A stretch of DNA of 42,803 nt from a virus: the IMG/VR virus record IMGVR_UViG_3300032820_000024, positions 1 to 42,803 of that record. One strand, 5' to 3'. This document shows, one piece after another, positions 28,701 to 35,711 of this stretch (positions are counted from its first letter, which is position 1; each line of letters begins with the position of its first letter). The notes beneath the pieces are model-generated. The model did not search any database. It was given only the letters and a program-made list of their open reading frames with translations, and was not told the origin of the DNA. Position numbers and translations under genes: made by a program.

Positions 28701-30418
28701 AATACTCCACTCGTAGGCTGTTCTGTTATAGCTACTGTTTCATAATCAGCTGCAGGTAGTCTAAACGACGCAGTAACATTCTTATCTATGTCTGGAACTA
28801 TATATGAACTAAACACTGGAGAATCCTGATCAGGAATAGATAAAACCAATGAACTAGCAAAACCTAAACTATTAAATGCATTTGCTGTTGATAAATATTG
28901 TCTTTCTCTATGACTAGTCTCCACGAAACAGGTAGACGTATTAGAGTCCATACTCAAACTAGTTTCTGGAGAAGTACCTATAACCGCATAATAAAAGGAA
29001 TCTACTTCTTTAGAGTTATTGTCTGGTCTATATGTTATTGTAGTACCAGCTATAGTATTATTTCCATCCAAACCAAGTATATCACCATGAGCTAATTGAC
29101 CCATTTGAGGAATTATTTTAATAGATTTGGTTTCGCCCACCTCGACTGAAGTATATGCATTCAAATTTATAACTAAGTCAGTACTATGAGGGCCAATAAA
29201 AACTGGATTCTCAGCATTACCTATATCATACGAAATTGGATTAGCTGAATTTGTATTTTGGATATTAGCCAATCCATTAAAAGACAACGTAGAAAAATTA
29301 GGATAGTCTGATAAATATTGTCTTGTGATATTATTTGTTTCAAAATATCGTTCAACCATACCATAAGAACTGGTAATGCTTGTTTCTATTAATGGTAAGT
29401 CTACATCAGATAAATCAGTATTGAATTGCTTCTCGACCATACCATAAGAACTAGTAATGCTTGTTTCTATTAATGATAAGTCTACATCAACCAAACCAGC
29501 TACATAAAGTTTTTCCGTCATACCATAAGAACTAGTAACACTAACAGAAACCATATCTATATCTACATCAGCTAGATCAGTATTGAATTGCTTCTCGACC
29601 ATGCCATAAGAACTAGTAATACTTGTTTCTATTAATGATAAGTCTACATCAACCAAACCAGCTACATAAAGTTTTTCCGTCATACCATAAGAACTAGTAA
29701 TGCTTGTTTCTATTAATGATAAGTCTACATCAACCAAACCAGCTACATAAAGTTTTTCTACCATACCATAGGTACTATTCATATCAATATAAACTATTGG
29801 TAAGTCTACATCAGCTAGATCAGTATTGAATTGCTTCTCGGCCATACCATAAGAACTAGTAACACTAGCGGAAACCATATCTATATCTACATCAGCTAGA
29901 TCAGTATTGAATTGCTTCTCGGCCATACCATAAGAACTAGTAACACTAGCGGAAACCATATCTATATCTACATCAGCTAGATCAGTATTGAATTGCTTCT
30001 CGACCATACCATAAGAACTAGTAACACTAACAGAAACCATATCTATATCTACATCAGCTAGATCAGTATTGAATTGCTTCTCGACCATACCATAAGAACT
30101 AGTAATGCTTGTTTCTATTAATGATAAGTCTACATCAGCTAGATCAGTATTGAATTGTTTCTCGACCATACCATAAGAACTAGTAACACTAACAGAAACC
30201 ATATCTATATCTACATCAACTAGATCAGTATTAAATTTCCTCTCTATCATAGAATAAGACTTTAAAATTTCACTGAAAATAGGTTCTATATCAATGTCTG
30301 GAGGAAAAACAAACTCAACAACAGTAAGATTTCCATCTCCCTGGCCTTCAAGCAGAGCTAGATTACCATCAACAAGGACATTAAGATCATTAATAGCTTT
30401 TATTTCTTTTGCTCTCAT
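19757..30418 (-). CDS. giant adhesin-like virion protein with 27-residue repeats and ~25 cadherin/Ig-like domains
   Basis: This is a 3553-aa protein. Residues 1-52 form a short N-terminal region. Residues 53 to about 360 are 11 full and one partial 27-residue repeats. Residues ~360-630 hold two related segments that each contain QYLS. Residues ~630-3316 hold about 25 tandem domains of ~107 residues. These have the hallmarks of bacterial cadherin-like/Big_9 adhesin domains: a VNDAPxA-type linker, an EDxx turn, a (H)GTL or HGSL segment, YTPxxxxxGxDSFTYKVNDG, and a final TVTxxVxxV strand. Residues ~3316-3553 are a unique C-terminal domain rich in Gly, Trp and Tyr. The ATG overlaps the previous stop (TAATG), so it is coupled to the gp7-position gene. 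It is probably a long flexible host-binding fibre; the binding target is unknown. Confidence 0.8.
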   Translation of the reverse strand: MRAKEIKAINDLNVLVDGNLALLEGQGDGNLTVVEFVFPPDIDIEPIFSEILKSYSMIERKFNTDLVDVDIDMVSVSVTSSYGMVEKQFNTDLADVDLSLIETSITSSYGMVEKQFNTDLADVDIDMVSVSVTSSYGMVEKQFNTDLADVDIDMVSASVTSSYGMAEKQFNTDLADVDIDMVSASVTSSYGMAEKQFNTDLADVDLPIVYIDMNSTYGMVEKLYVAGLVDVDLSLIETSITSSYGMTEKLYVAGLVDVDLSLIETSITSSYGMVEKQFNTDLADVDIDMVSVSVTSSYGMTEKLYVAGLVDVDLSLIETSITSSYGMVEKQFNTDLSDVDLPLIETSITSSYGMVERYFETNNITRQYLSDYPNFSTLSFNGLANIQNTNSANPISYDIGNAENPVFIGPHSTDLVINLNAYTSVEVGETKSIKIIPQMGQLAHGDILGLDGNNTIAGTTITYRPDNNSKEVDSFYYAVIGTSPETSLSMDSNTSTCFVETSHRERQYLSTANAFNSLGFASSLVLSIPDQDSPVFSSYIVPDIDKNVTASFRLPAADYETVAITEQPTSGVLNYMASQETSPVKTGPYFTYQPLADTPVDFDDDVFTFTVKLMGVDPTVSYVSSQFTLRVKNTPPQVNNDFSQQINEDSDTGYQEFLIDGLNANGQDLNGDTIMCAIQGASFPEYGTVVLSTNTLSYKYTPNPHWHGSDKFYYKARELTNSIWSEQKEIQIQVDSVYDSPQATVLTGGVSDEGGYIAYTMVGTSNEFAGAYDLRYQLMQNPTENGTVVGHFTNTTDENILAVGEGSALLTSPVVEIHADDTDYFGTGTWKYRVVDINRTLNGSLLADAKSSIVECSYLFNNVNDAPTAIALSPNVNEDQLTQIDLSFSDAYNETGTYSYSIDTHPSGPNAGILSGGCINYPASSFVNYLSKSNYVGTDTFTYIVNDGALNSAAASVTVNVLNTPDAPVADDLTVVVVEDGSVNFTVPHVDVDPGEESNLRVYWTTEPPANRGTIGLTGGDWNLPGVFQYSFTPYPHNTLSTSATYLLWDGTFLDPNGNTDTSTAGGLANRRISAQKTISFQITPFDDPMEWIAHPTTMSVQEQQTGAPATYNTIDIQAIDPDVLGSNILTGQDPVYSIKTQGSKGVATIAPVSGTETWRITYTLNDVEYTQSTTDTFTYRATNSTNPEITEVCTVTILPLDDMPTFTASPINIACTEVVGFTFLFADYIVDPDSTAFDIVKFEYEITDAPNPSYTKTWNPSGLGWNDANMPTAVYEWDDINHQLADSSVTQTDSFKWRVRDQAIGSAWSDEVTVNISIQGVNSDPVITAAPTALELYEDTISYFTFTATDAESTPIVYTFTQPTTGVVAVTTGSEVGNGTHKYTPPADYFGNPGTFTMSASDGTPGATGVNTVTTPNVTINVISVNDHPIAESQSLGTNEDVALPITLTGHDHPNKQGEDSPITFIIVDEENSVDYPEHGSLTPNASFVNNGIITYTPDLNYHGADSIKFKVNDGTNDSVVATITLAVHDINDPPIATPQTILGGDRPSEGGVKSITLAGTDVENNPLTFYLHDVLPQHGSLHPSETAATNGTNAYSAYQLMANPVWYKHDDSENHTDTFNFRARESTTGNQYYSTNPALVTINIIPVNDPPVASAQGVTVAEDSTDNVITLTTYASDVDTDDSTLTYTINGQPSHGTLTTAHLVDDKEIEYTPDPDFHGTDSVTFVANDGSLNSNTGVITITVTPVNDAPIAQSQGGPSVVTVDEDSAVNITLVATDVDGDALDYIIVAAPANGALKRTSDNYALGNGTLIGNQNLITFTPTADYNGSTSFTWKANDGTIDSNIATVAINVAAQPDPPVANNFSFSLNEDSTYTIDFDLPARSSDPDNDLYSWEIVSTTTLNGSLSVTSGSMSTTTVYTPTPNYYGAASFTWRVKDTDATWSGNATASITVNPIDDSFAWSNDWEQAGSGFTSATTATVNEDEVWTFAYSGSDVDNPTTSQWAGYGSGGIVVDATNPGQAGSWNVVGTVTNNGPIYTITWNPDWNGTAIVHLCIATATNTDPDPDVAGAQYCQAVTITVNPVDDPPEAANLPNIAVMEDASIAITLVGTDVEGNTLTYHITDMPTKGALSNYGTTSSSVTYTPSIQSLGYVGGGWSGGQPTTERETATDTFTYKVNDGTSDSSIATVTITITGVNDAPVATDFTLSNATTGTTNYNESGSNQYDWFSVSLVNRGSDVDTNDNLWYQVVSIPTGSKIRRLKPDGTTYNEWSSATVASSYVTLWYGGTHSSYSQKFDWQPATANWSGTETLTYRALDSGDGSVDDPLVPGDDRYSANKTITIVVAATADVPTTDDQIVAYTEDTAISFNAAGDDPDWPYGDYVKSVTIHAYASNWGASTLTIPDATLGKSLYWTFNRNIDNDYANTYVDWSFTDINDVQSNQSRINFNGTSVEDPTVWESYPSSDTVSGNENSGASISITATDADNTITYGIEEQLTRFAGAGGGTANGHPTLTHPSAPASGSFSISAVPNSDGSWYGTCKVFAEGSSKLVKTITVNLDSVNETPTAQDASFPIAGSTLTEDQTHTFDLDSLIADEESTDAELTVTKETDPDHGTASIDANTHIATYIPTLNYYGTDSWTYKVSDGVNSVVKTLSYTMASVNDTPTASTYGMSGGNYLASVDEDQTIDVYLIASDVETSNLTYAITSNPAHYSIWAQQGNAYSNHWKYQGAADNNDNISFGWKVTDAGGLEAAANGYIQINPVADTVAWLTAGDYTVTIQEDGSDVIQRGAADPDGTSIVYSIVAQPPNGTLVGNGTGQWTYTPNANFNSTSADIGRIKAVSGGDTIYKYMKYTVTAVDDTPVADAQAVTVAEDSFVNITLTGSDVESSSVTFQDHSTPLHGGLSDFTGAGGVKYTPVADYFGADSFTFKVKDTTGNVSTAATVSITVTADNDAPVAEDVTVSTNEDVAKVIVLDGSDPVEGSTVSYHKVTDPSHGSVGNITNTKNITYTPTLDYNGADSFTYKVNDGNLDSNVATVNITVDPVADNPTANLNDFSVDEDSSETVNLSGNDPDSEDAALDGYMTNHGGYGTFVVSGDKKQLTFEPYANSHTNTWFSYYVKSAVSTGSRQSSVRTVNITVDPVEDDPNVSTHDWGTVYRGSTYTATLTAGDVDGNYSHAVPTNKVSTLTVDENDDFGATIGGSIVTAYDNLGNTASNYATGTVGNRTPIATAQSLTTGYGEGLAITLDSSDLDPGEVHTWTIVSGPTAGSVSTPSNAGVTTYSPGVGHYGEATFTWKVVDNASNSSSTVTCTVDTDPPPDINPPTLAVWNGSTGNHWTTSTASLAFSFTGEAGWDVTSFTAWPRTNVLSTSIASGAVHATRTGSPTAAVYELVKISKSYRQSNKHENTTSIEAAWKPAGWLAREPYPGPPKLYAVLTGFDTNYRYLQNNPIGAGTEYGIFSVGYSQTIGVGGLALNHDVWTVEWGTAVWTGLGSPISASVGNAGDYAWAVINAPGTGGIQGPSAISYSRPWTIKMQGAVYSSGTITGSGVFYWY
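20480..28530 (-). repeat. array of about 25 cadherin/Ig-like domains in the giant protein
   Basis: By counting the linker pattern (VNDAP, VNDPP, VEDDP, VADTV and similar) followed by an acidic ED turn I find about 25 units over roughly 2690 residues. Copies are clearly homologous but diverged in sequence. Some keep the full VNDxPxA-xEDxx-HGTL-YTPxxxxxGxDSFTYKVxDG pattern; others, such as those with WESYPSSD or WIAHPTT, are degenerate. Such domains are typical of large bacterial surface adhesins and often bind calcium; in phage virions they are used as spacers or carbohydrate-binding decorations. Boundaries are approximate. Confidence 0.75.
29339..30262 (-). repeat. 81-bp tandem repeats, 11 full and one partial copy
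   Basis: On the minus strand, 81-bp units begin at 30262, 30181, 30100 and so on down to 29452, with a partial unit from 29371. Each encodes 27 residues of the form SSYGMVEKQFNTDLADVDxxxxxxSxT. Two versions of the first half (EKQFNTDLADVD or EKLYVAGLVDVD) and two of the second half (IDMVSVSVT or LSLIETSIT) combine in different ways, and unit 6 ends with LPIVYIDMN. DNA identity between same-version units is very high, so the array probably expanded or was homogenised recently. Confidence 0.9.
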
Positions 30419-32925
30419 TAAATCATCTCGCTTGGTGAAATACTGTAATTAATAGAATGAACTTTTCCTCTGTAAGTCGTAACAGGCGGAGTTAGATCAT
30501 GTGGTATGCTAGATGTAAAAATCGTAGATTCTGTATATGTTGAACCATTCATAAACCTATCACTATCTCCTAATCCTTCTCCGCCTAAATCCATAGCATC
30601 TTTTATCTCTGTAGTTTTAAATCCTATATTTCCTGTACCTTTTCCATTTCCTATTTGTCCTGGCTGATATTTATCACTAAAAATTACTAATCTCCCACCA
30701 GCACTACCAGAACTACTTCCTGTTCCTGATAAATCATAATCAGGTGAATCTTCATATTTATGAAGTTGACCATCTCCTGACTTTACACTGTCTGCAGATA
30801 TTTCTTCATAGCCAAATCCGTCAGACATATCAATTTCAATAGTATTAAAATTATATATACTGTCATTACTAGCGGGTAAAGAAAGTAAACTAAAATCAGG
30901 ATCATCACTAAATTCAATAGTTTCATAATTAGCTATATTAATAGCTTCTGGTTCAGAAACAATTTCGGACAAATCTTCAGTAAATTCTTCTGTATATAAT
31001 AATCCACCCGTACTGACTGTTTCTGATACATCTACTTCTGCTACATCTAACCTAGAAATAAATGCATTAAAAAATAACTTAGAGAAACTGTCATCATAAA
31101 GAGGAACAGAAGAAGTAAGAGCAGGAGAAACCAGATTAATATTAGGATTAGAAATTAATGATAATTGAGGTATAGTAAAACCATCACCTATACCACCAGC
31201 ACCCCAAATAACAGGATCATATTCTACCTGCTGAGCTGCAAAAACTTCAAACGTTACATTTTCTATTTCAGCCTGCTCTATACCAAGTTGAGCAAGATAA
31301 TATTGTTTTGGATCGGTGAGGCTTAAATCAAAAGGGGAGCTTACGTAATCCTCCCTACCAAATAGTTCCATTCCAGCCGGATGTACCAATTTCTTAATAG
31401 GATGTTTCCATACAGACATAGAAGTTTCAGAAAAAATCTCATAGCTAAATTCTTGATAGTAATTACTGTCTCGTAATTTTGCCTCACCGTCAAGTGTATT
31501 TAACATAGATTTATAATATTCTTCTTTGCCTGTAGTTCTCCATAAACCATCACCTATATCTATAGAACCTACTTTAATTGTATATAAACTATTTTGAGTA
31601 TAGTCATATCCCATTTCCTTAATTTTAATTTCTCCTATTTTTCCTAGACCTGTTATCGCGACCACATGATAAACATTATTATCTAAAATATAACCATATG
31701 GATTAAACTTATAATTTTTTCCTTTATTTATAACAGTTTTTGTAACTCCATTATTTTCTACTTTCACAACTGCACTCATATCACAAGCACTATACAATCT
31801 ACCTAACCTAACATTCCCGATTAAGACACCAGCATAACTATAAATATCTACCAGTTCAGATCCACCCTTCTTGTCTACATGATAATCAGTCAAAAAACTA
31901 CCATTTATATTCTCTACCCAAAACCTTTTCTGACTATCCACATCCCTAACAATGCCAGTAGCTCCACTCCGCTGTCCAACAATTCTATATTCAATCCCAT
32001 CAAGGTCTAATTCATAAGTGGTAAAATAATCATTTACAAATGTAATATAACCATTTTCAGTAGTAGTAATTGTAGCTTCATCCATCGTCATAGACTTCAT
32101 TTTATCTATAACTAGAGATGAACCAAATTGTTGTGCGTTTGGTAGATTCTCAATTTTTATCTTATCAGATGGATATATACCCGATACATCAGCTAAATCA
32201 ACATCACCCAATCCAGGCATTACTGTTAATGAAGTAGTACCAACACCTGTAACAGTACCAGGCTGGAATTCTCCAATTACAAAATCTCTCAATATCAATT
32301 TATAATAAGCTTTATCTACATCTCCATATATAACGTGTCTAGTATAAGAATCTAATATTCCCGAAGCCCCATTTCCTGAAATAGTATTACCAACACTTTC
32401 AGCTAGCAATGTACTCAATCCTGCTGTTTCTTCCACTCTAATAAAATCGTATTTTACCCATTCATTTTCAGACAACTTTAAAACTTTATCAAAAGGATAA
32501 GAAATATTAATTACCTGATCATACAATAAAGTAAACAGAAAACGAAACGAATTTTCATTACCTTTATTCTCATAGAAATTTTTCATCAACTTCATATTAC
32601 TTCTAATAGAATCTAAGGTAGGTGCATTAACACCATTCATATATTCACTGACAAAATTGGAAACCAATCCTACCGTAGTAGTATCAATATCTCTCAGCTT
32701 CTTCATAGAAAGAAGCTGATGATAAATCTCACCTCTTTCAGAATTTAATGATCTTACAGTTTCATTCTGAACCAATTCTATACTAACATTTTTCAAATCA
32801 TTAACAGAAACATCATATGATTCTGCTAAAAATCTATAATAAGAATCCAAGAATGTAGAAAACTGAACATCATCATCTCTAATAAAAGAAGGTATTTGCT
32901 GTTCTATAATACTAGTTATTGACAT
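30418..32925 (-). CDS. baseplate/tail structural protein at the gp7 position
   Basis: This is an 835-aa protein. Its first ~170 residues match the start of a conserved structural protein of marine T4-like phages: IPSFIRDDD, then FLDSYYRFL, a D-x-x-x-x-x-x-x-x-FVSEY segment, FYENKGNENSFRFLFTLLY and ISYPFDKVLKLSENEW. It sits directly after gp6, where T4 has gp7 (1032 aa). Gp7 identity is suggested by gene order only. The C-terminal quarter (about residues 620-760) is acidic and Ser/Gly-rich. The ATG at 32925 has AAGGAG upstream, and its stop overlaps the giant gene's start, so the two are probably made together. It likely forms part of the wedge or links the giant protein to it. Confidence 0.65.
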   Translation of the reverse strand: MSITSIIEQQIPSFIRDDDVQFSTFLDSYYRFLAESYDVSVNDLKNVSIELVQNETVRSLNSERGEIYHQLLSMKKLRDIDTTTVGLVSNFVSEYMNGVNAPTLDSIRSNMKLMKNFYENKGNENSFRFLFTLLYDQVINISYPFDKVLKLSENEWVKYDFIRVEETAGLSTLLAESVGNTISGNGASGILDSYTRHVIYGDVDKAYYKLILRDFVIGEFQPGTVTGVGTTSLTVMPGLGDVDLADVSGIYPSDKIKIENLPNAQQFGSSLVIDKMKSMTMDEATITTTENGYITFVNDYFTTYELDLDGIEYRIVGQRSGATGIVRDVDSQKRFWVENINGSFLTDYHVDKKGGSELVDIYSYAGVLIGNVRLGRLYSACDMSAVVKVENNGVTKTVINKGKNYKFNPYGYILDNNVYHVVAITGLGKIGEIKIKEMGYDYTQNSLYTIKVGSIDIGDGLWRTTGKEEYYKSMLNTLDGEAKLRDSNYYQEFSYEIFSETSMSVWKHPIKKLVHPAGMELFGREDYVSSPFDLSLTDPKQYYLAQLGIEQAEIENVTFEVFAAQQVEYDPVIWGAGGIGDGFTIPQLSLISNPNINLVSPALTSSVPLYDDSFSKLFFNAFISRLDVAEVDVSETVSTGGLLYTEEFTEDLSEIVSEPEAINIANYETIEFSDDPDFSLLSLPASNDSIYNFNTIEIDMSDGFGYEEISADSVKSGDGQLHKYEDSPDYDLSGTGSSSGSAGGRLVIFSDKYQPGQIGNGKGTGNIGFKTTEIKDAMDLGGEGLGDSDRFMNGSTYTESTIFTSSIPHDLTPPVTTYRGKVHSINYSISPSEMI

Positions 32926-32930
32926 ATCTT

Positions 32931-34622
32931 TCAGCTCCTTACCATTTTAACATCTATCTGGTCTACGTTCAATAAAGTTCCAAAATACGGAGCAATGTCT
33001 ACTCTATCTACCTCAGCATAAACCTTAATATCTGCTGTACCATTTATGTTTATAGGATTGATAGATACCTTACCACCTGTAATAGTTCCGTGTGATGTAG
33101 AAACTGTAACTCCAGATGAATCCACCAAAATTATATCAGTTCCAGAACTCTTAAATGAAACAGACTGTGTTCCATCTACCAATTGAAATTCACTAGATAC
33201 AAGCCCTTCTATAGCTGTATTAAATTGTAAATCCCAACTATCTTCTAATGTAGAATTTCCATTAGGATTAATTTTCTTATATAATTTCAACGTAGTATAA
33301 TTACTAACAATAGACGTATCAGTATCATCAATCAAAGCAACGAATGGAGTGTATTGAAATTCACCTTCAAAATTATTCAACACTGTATCTCCATAATTCT
33401 TAATAGAATTTATTACATTTTCTTTAATAGCACCATCTGTAATAACATTTAATTTAGAATCATATATCACTACTGAATCAATATCAATATATACATATTC
33501 TGGATCTACTATTTCTGGTGTAATTCCGATTGCTTTATTAGTAGACAAAACTGAAAGGAGATTTGATTTATCAGTATCAGTCAACGCTTCACCTGTTATA
33601 GGCTGACAGCACATAAACACTTTTCCATACATCGGAGGATCGTTATCTTCTCCGCCCCATACAATTGAAGATTTGACATTAGAACTTTTTGTCTGAACCA
33701 TGACCTTGAAATCGTCCAAAGTAACAGCTCTGTTCTGAGCTTGGAAATTCTTAGGAGCCAAGAACCTAATAGAATCATCTGTCTGTGGCCCTGATCCCCC
33801 TGTTGCATTAGACGTTACTGGTCTACTAGTAATGGTCTGATTCTCAGAAGAAAGCTCATTAATACCATTCGGGCCTGATCCAGAAGAAAGAGAATACTCA
33901 CAAGTAATTATAGATCCATCCGAAAGTTTATTTCCCCATGTTCCATCTCCAAAAGCAACTTCAAATTGACCACTAGAAGTTTCCTGTAAAAAATAAGTAG
34001 TGCTGGTAGAATTTAATTCTGAAATATCTGTGAATAAATTATAAGGTACATCAGCAGAAACCGTATCTGGTTTTACATTGACTGTCAGTGTAGTAGTATC
34101 CGCGTTTTCATCCAATAGAAATTTCTGATCTAAGTTATTGGTATCCTTGACATATGATTTTGTAGTTATTTTTCCCTCTTTACAAACAATACCTTCTATA
34201 TTATTATTTCCATCTTTCGTATAAGTTGTAATAGGATAAAATTTATATTCAGTACCATCATCTCCATATCCAATAAATTCATCATTAGAAGTTATTGGAG
34301 CAGCATTAGTACTAGTAATATCAAATGTAATACTAGCAGACCTAGAAGATGAAGGTGTATATCCCAGATGTTTCGCGATAGAAACAATAGACTCTCGTTT
34401 AGACGCACTATCCAAAAACATTTCATTAGCTAACATATTCACATAGTACCCCATATAATGGGTATTGTACGCTAATACATCTAATAGACTAGACAACGCA
34501 GATCCTTCATAGTTATAAGAACCATCGCTCCCAAAGTTAGGATCTTCTTTAAGAAAACTTATCAAATTATTCTTAATACCATCAAAATCTAATTCAGCAA
34601 CTCGTAATTTTTTTACTGCCAT
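32931..34622 (-). CDS. 6: baseplate wedge protein gp6
   Basis: This 563-aa protein is a clear gp6 (baseplate J-like) family member. The N-terminal region (about residues 1-105) has the conserved pattern LxFLKEDPNFxxxxYxGSALSSLLDVLAYNTHYMGYYVNMLANEMFLDSAxxRxSIVSIAKHLGYTPxSxRSA, here given as separate matched blocks. A second conserved block near 280-300 includes RFLAPKNFQAQNRAVTLDDF. T4 gp6 is 660 aa. Gp6 dimers form the inner ring of the baseplate and hold neighbouring wedges together. The start codon overlaps the gp25 stop (TAATG), as expected for coupled translation of interacting wedge proteins. Confidence 0.93.
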   Translation of the reverse strand: MAVKKLRVAELDFDGIKNNLISFLKEDPNFGSDGSYNYEGSALSSLLDVLAYNTHYMGYYVNMLANEMFLDSASKRESIVSIAKHLGYTPSSSRSASITFDITSTNAAPITSNDEFIGYGDDGTEYKFYPITTYTKDGNNNIEGIVCKEGKITTKSYVKDTNNLDQKFLLDENADTTTLTVNVKPDTVSADVPYNLFTDISELNSTSTTYFLQETSSGQFEVAFGDGTWGNKLSDGSIITCEYSLSSGSGPNGINELSSENQTITSRPVTSNATGGSGPQTDDSIRFLAPKNFQAQNRAVTLDDFKVMVQTKSSNVKSSIVWGGEDNDPPMYGKVFMCCQPITGEALTDTDKSNLLSVLSTNKAIGITPEIVDPEYVYIDIDSVVIYDSKLNVITDGAIKENVINSIKNYGDTVLNNFEGEFQYTPFVALIDDTDTSIVSNYTTLKLYKKINPNGNSTLEDSWDLQFNTAIEGLVSSEFQLVDGTQSVSFKSSGTDIILVDSSGVTVSTSHGTITGGKVSINPININGTADIKVYAEVDRVDIAPYFGTLLNVDQIDVKMVRS

Positions 34623-35038
34623 TATCTTTTCCTCTCCATCAAAAAGTTTAATTCTTGTACGGCCACTGGCTCTGGACTATTCTGTAATCTATACACAAGA
34701 GTAATATCATATTGATTTTTATCTTCCTCTGGAATAGCAACCGCCCCGACCAAATCTACTCTAGGTTCGTATCTTTTTACCACTGTTTCTATAGCCTTCT
34801 CAATCAGTTTAGCTGTTACACCATTCATAGGTTCAAACAAATATTGCTGAACACCCGACACAATCTCAGGATGGAATGGTTTTTCGTCAGTCCGTAACAT
34901 AATAAGATTAACCAAACTTTGCTGTATTGAAATCTCATCGGATACAGTAACAACATCCTTACTAAATGGATGTGGCTGTAAAGAGTTCATTATATCAACA
35001 TACTTTCTTATAGAAGGATTTACCAATGGTGATTTCAT
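34622..35038 (-). CDS. 25: baseplate wedge protein gp25
   Basis: This 138-aa protein matches the gp25/GPW family in length (T4 gp25 is 132 aa) and motifs. It has QSLVNLIMLRTDEKPFHPEI in residues ~40-60, then a YLFEPMN block and an alternating YEPRVDLVGA strand near 109-118. Gp25 sits on the inner baseplate next to gp6 and gp53 and helps nucleate sheath polymerisation. The ATG at 35038 has AGGAG upstream. Gp6 follows with a one-base stop/start overlap. Confidence 0.93.
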   Translation of the reverse strand: MKSPLVNPSIRKYVDIMNSLQPHPFSKDVVTVSDEISIQQSLVNLIMLRTDEKPFHPEIVSGVQQYLFEPMNGVTAKLIEKAIETVVKRYEPRVDLVGAVAIPEEDKNQYDITLVYRLQNSPEPVAVQELNFLMERKR

Positions 35039-35048
35039 TTTATTTCTC

Positions 35049-35711
35049 CTATGGAACTAAATCTATCACAACTTTCACGGCTTTCTGTAAAGTTATAAGA
35101 GAAGTTTTTAATTTACTAACAGTATCTTTTGTTTTATTTATCGTACCAGAAGCAGTAGTCACTACATCCTCTGCACTCTGTTTCAATCCAGATATTCTTT
35201 TATAAAGATCCCTAGCCTGATAATATAAATCTAACTGTTCTTGAAATTCAACTTGGGCAATACCTAACGCCTTTTTCTTCGCATATTCTATAGCTGCCTT
35301 TTCTAATTTATCTTCTATCTCATTGAATGACATCCTCAATACATCCTGGGCAGACATTGTAAGTTTAGTTACAGTATCAATATTATCTATTATAACATCC
35401 TCAAACATACCAAGAGCTGAGATTGTCATACTATCCAATCGACCAAATCCATCATCTACTAAATCTAAAGAATTCTTTGCTACATTTGCTAAACCTGATA
35501 AATCTTCTGTTATCTGATCTAGTTCTTCACTATCCACCGATTCTGCAAGTTCTGCTGCAGCTTGATCCGCAGCGGTATCAACTTTTTCCTCTGCTGCAGA
35601 AGTTTGAGTCGCAATATAGTTTTCCAAGTTCAAAGTTGCAGCTTGACCTTCTGCTTCATCTTGAGCTTGTGCTAAACCTTGAAGTATTTCCGAAATATTA
35701 CTCAATTCCAT
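35049..35711 (-). CDS. coiled-coil protein between gp5 and gp25
   Basis: This 220-aa protein is highly helical, rich in Ala, Glu, Asp, Leu and Lys, with coiled-coil character through most of its length (about 1-75 and 125-215). No enzyme motif, signal peptide or membrane segment is seen. It is not recognised by name. Its first 14 bases overlap the 3' end of gp5, whose own C-terminus is also coiled coil, so the two products may interact. It could be an internal tail/hub protein or assembly factor, inferred from location only. Confidence 0.6.
   Translation of the reverse strand: MELSNISEILQGLAQAQDEAEGQAATLNLENYIATQTSAAEEKVDTAADQAAAELAESVDSEELDQITEDLSGLANVAKNSLDLVDDGFGRLDSMTISALGMFEDVIIDNIDTVTKLTMSAQDVLRMSFNEIEDKLEKAAIEYAKKKALGIAQVEFQEQLDLYYQARDLYKRISGLKQSAEDVVTTASGTINKTKDTVSKLKTSLITLQKAVKVVIDLVP

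Noticed and set aside
29339-30262. Regular 81-bp repeats considered as a CRISPR array
   Set aside because: Repeats are contiguous, coding and in frame with no unique spacers.
31725-31732. Minus-strand TATAAATA inside the gp7-position gene
   Set aside because: It is intragenic, with no gene start at a sensible distance.
31839-31846. Plus-strand TATAAATA within the gp7-position gene
   Set aside because: It is on the opposite strand to all nearby genes with no credible rightward gene following.
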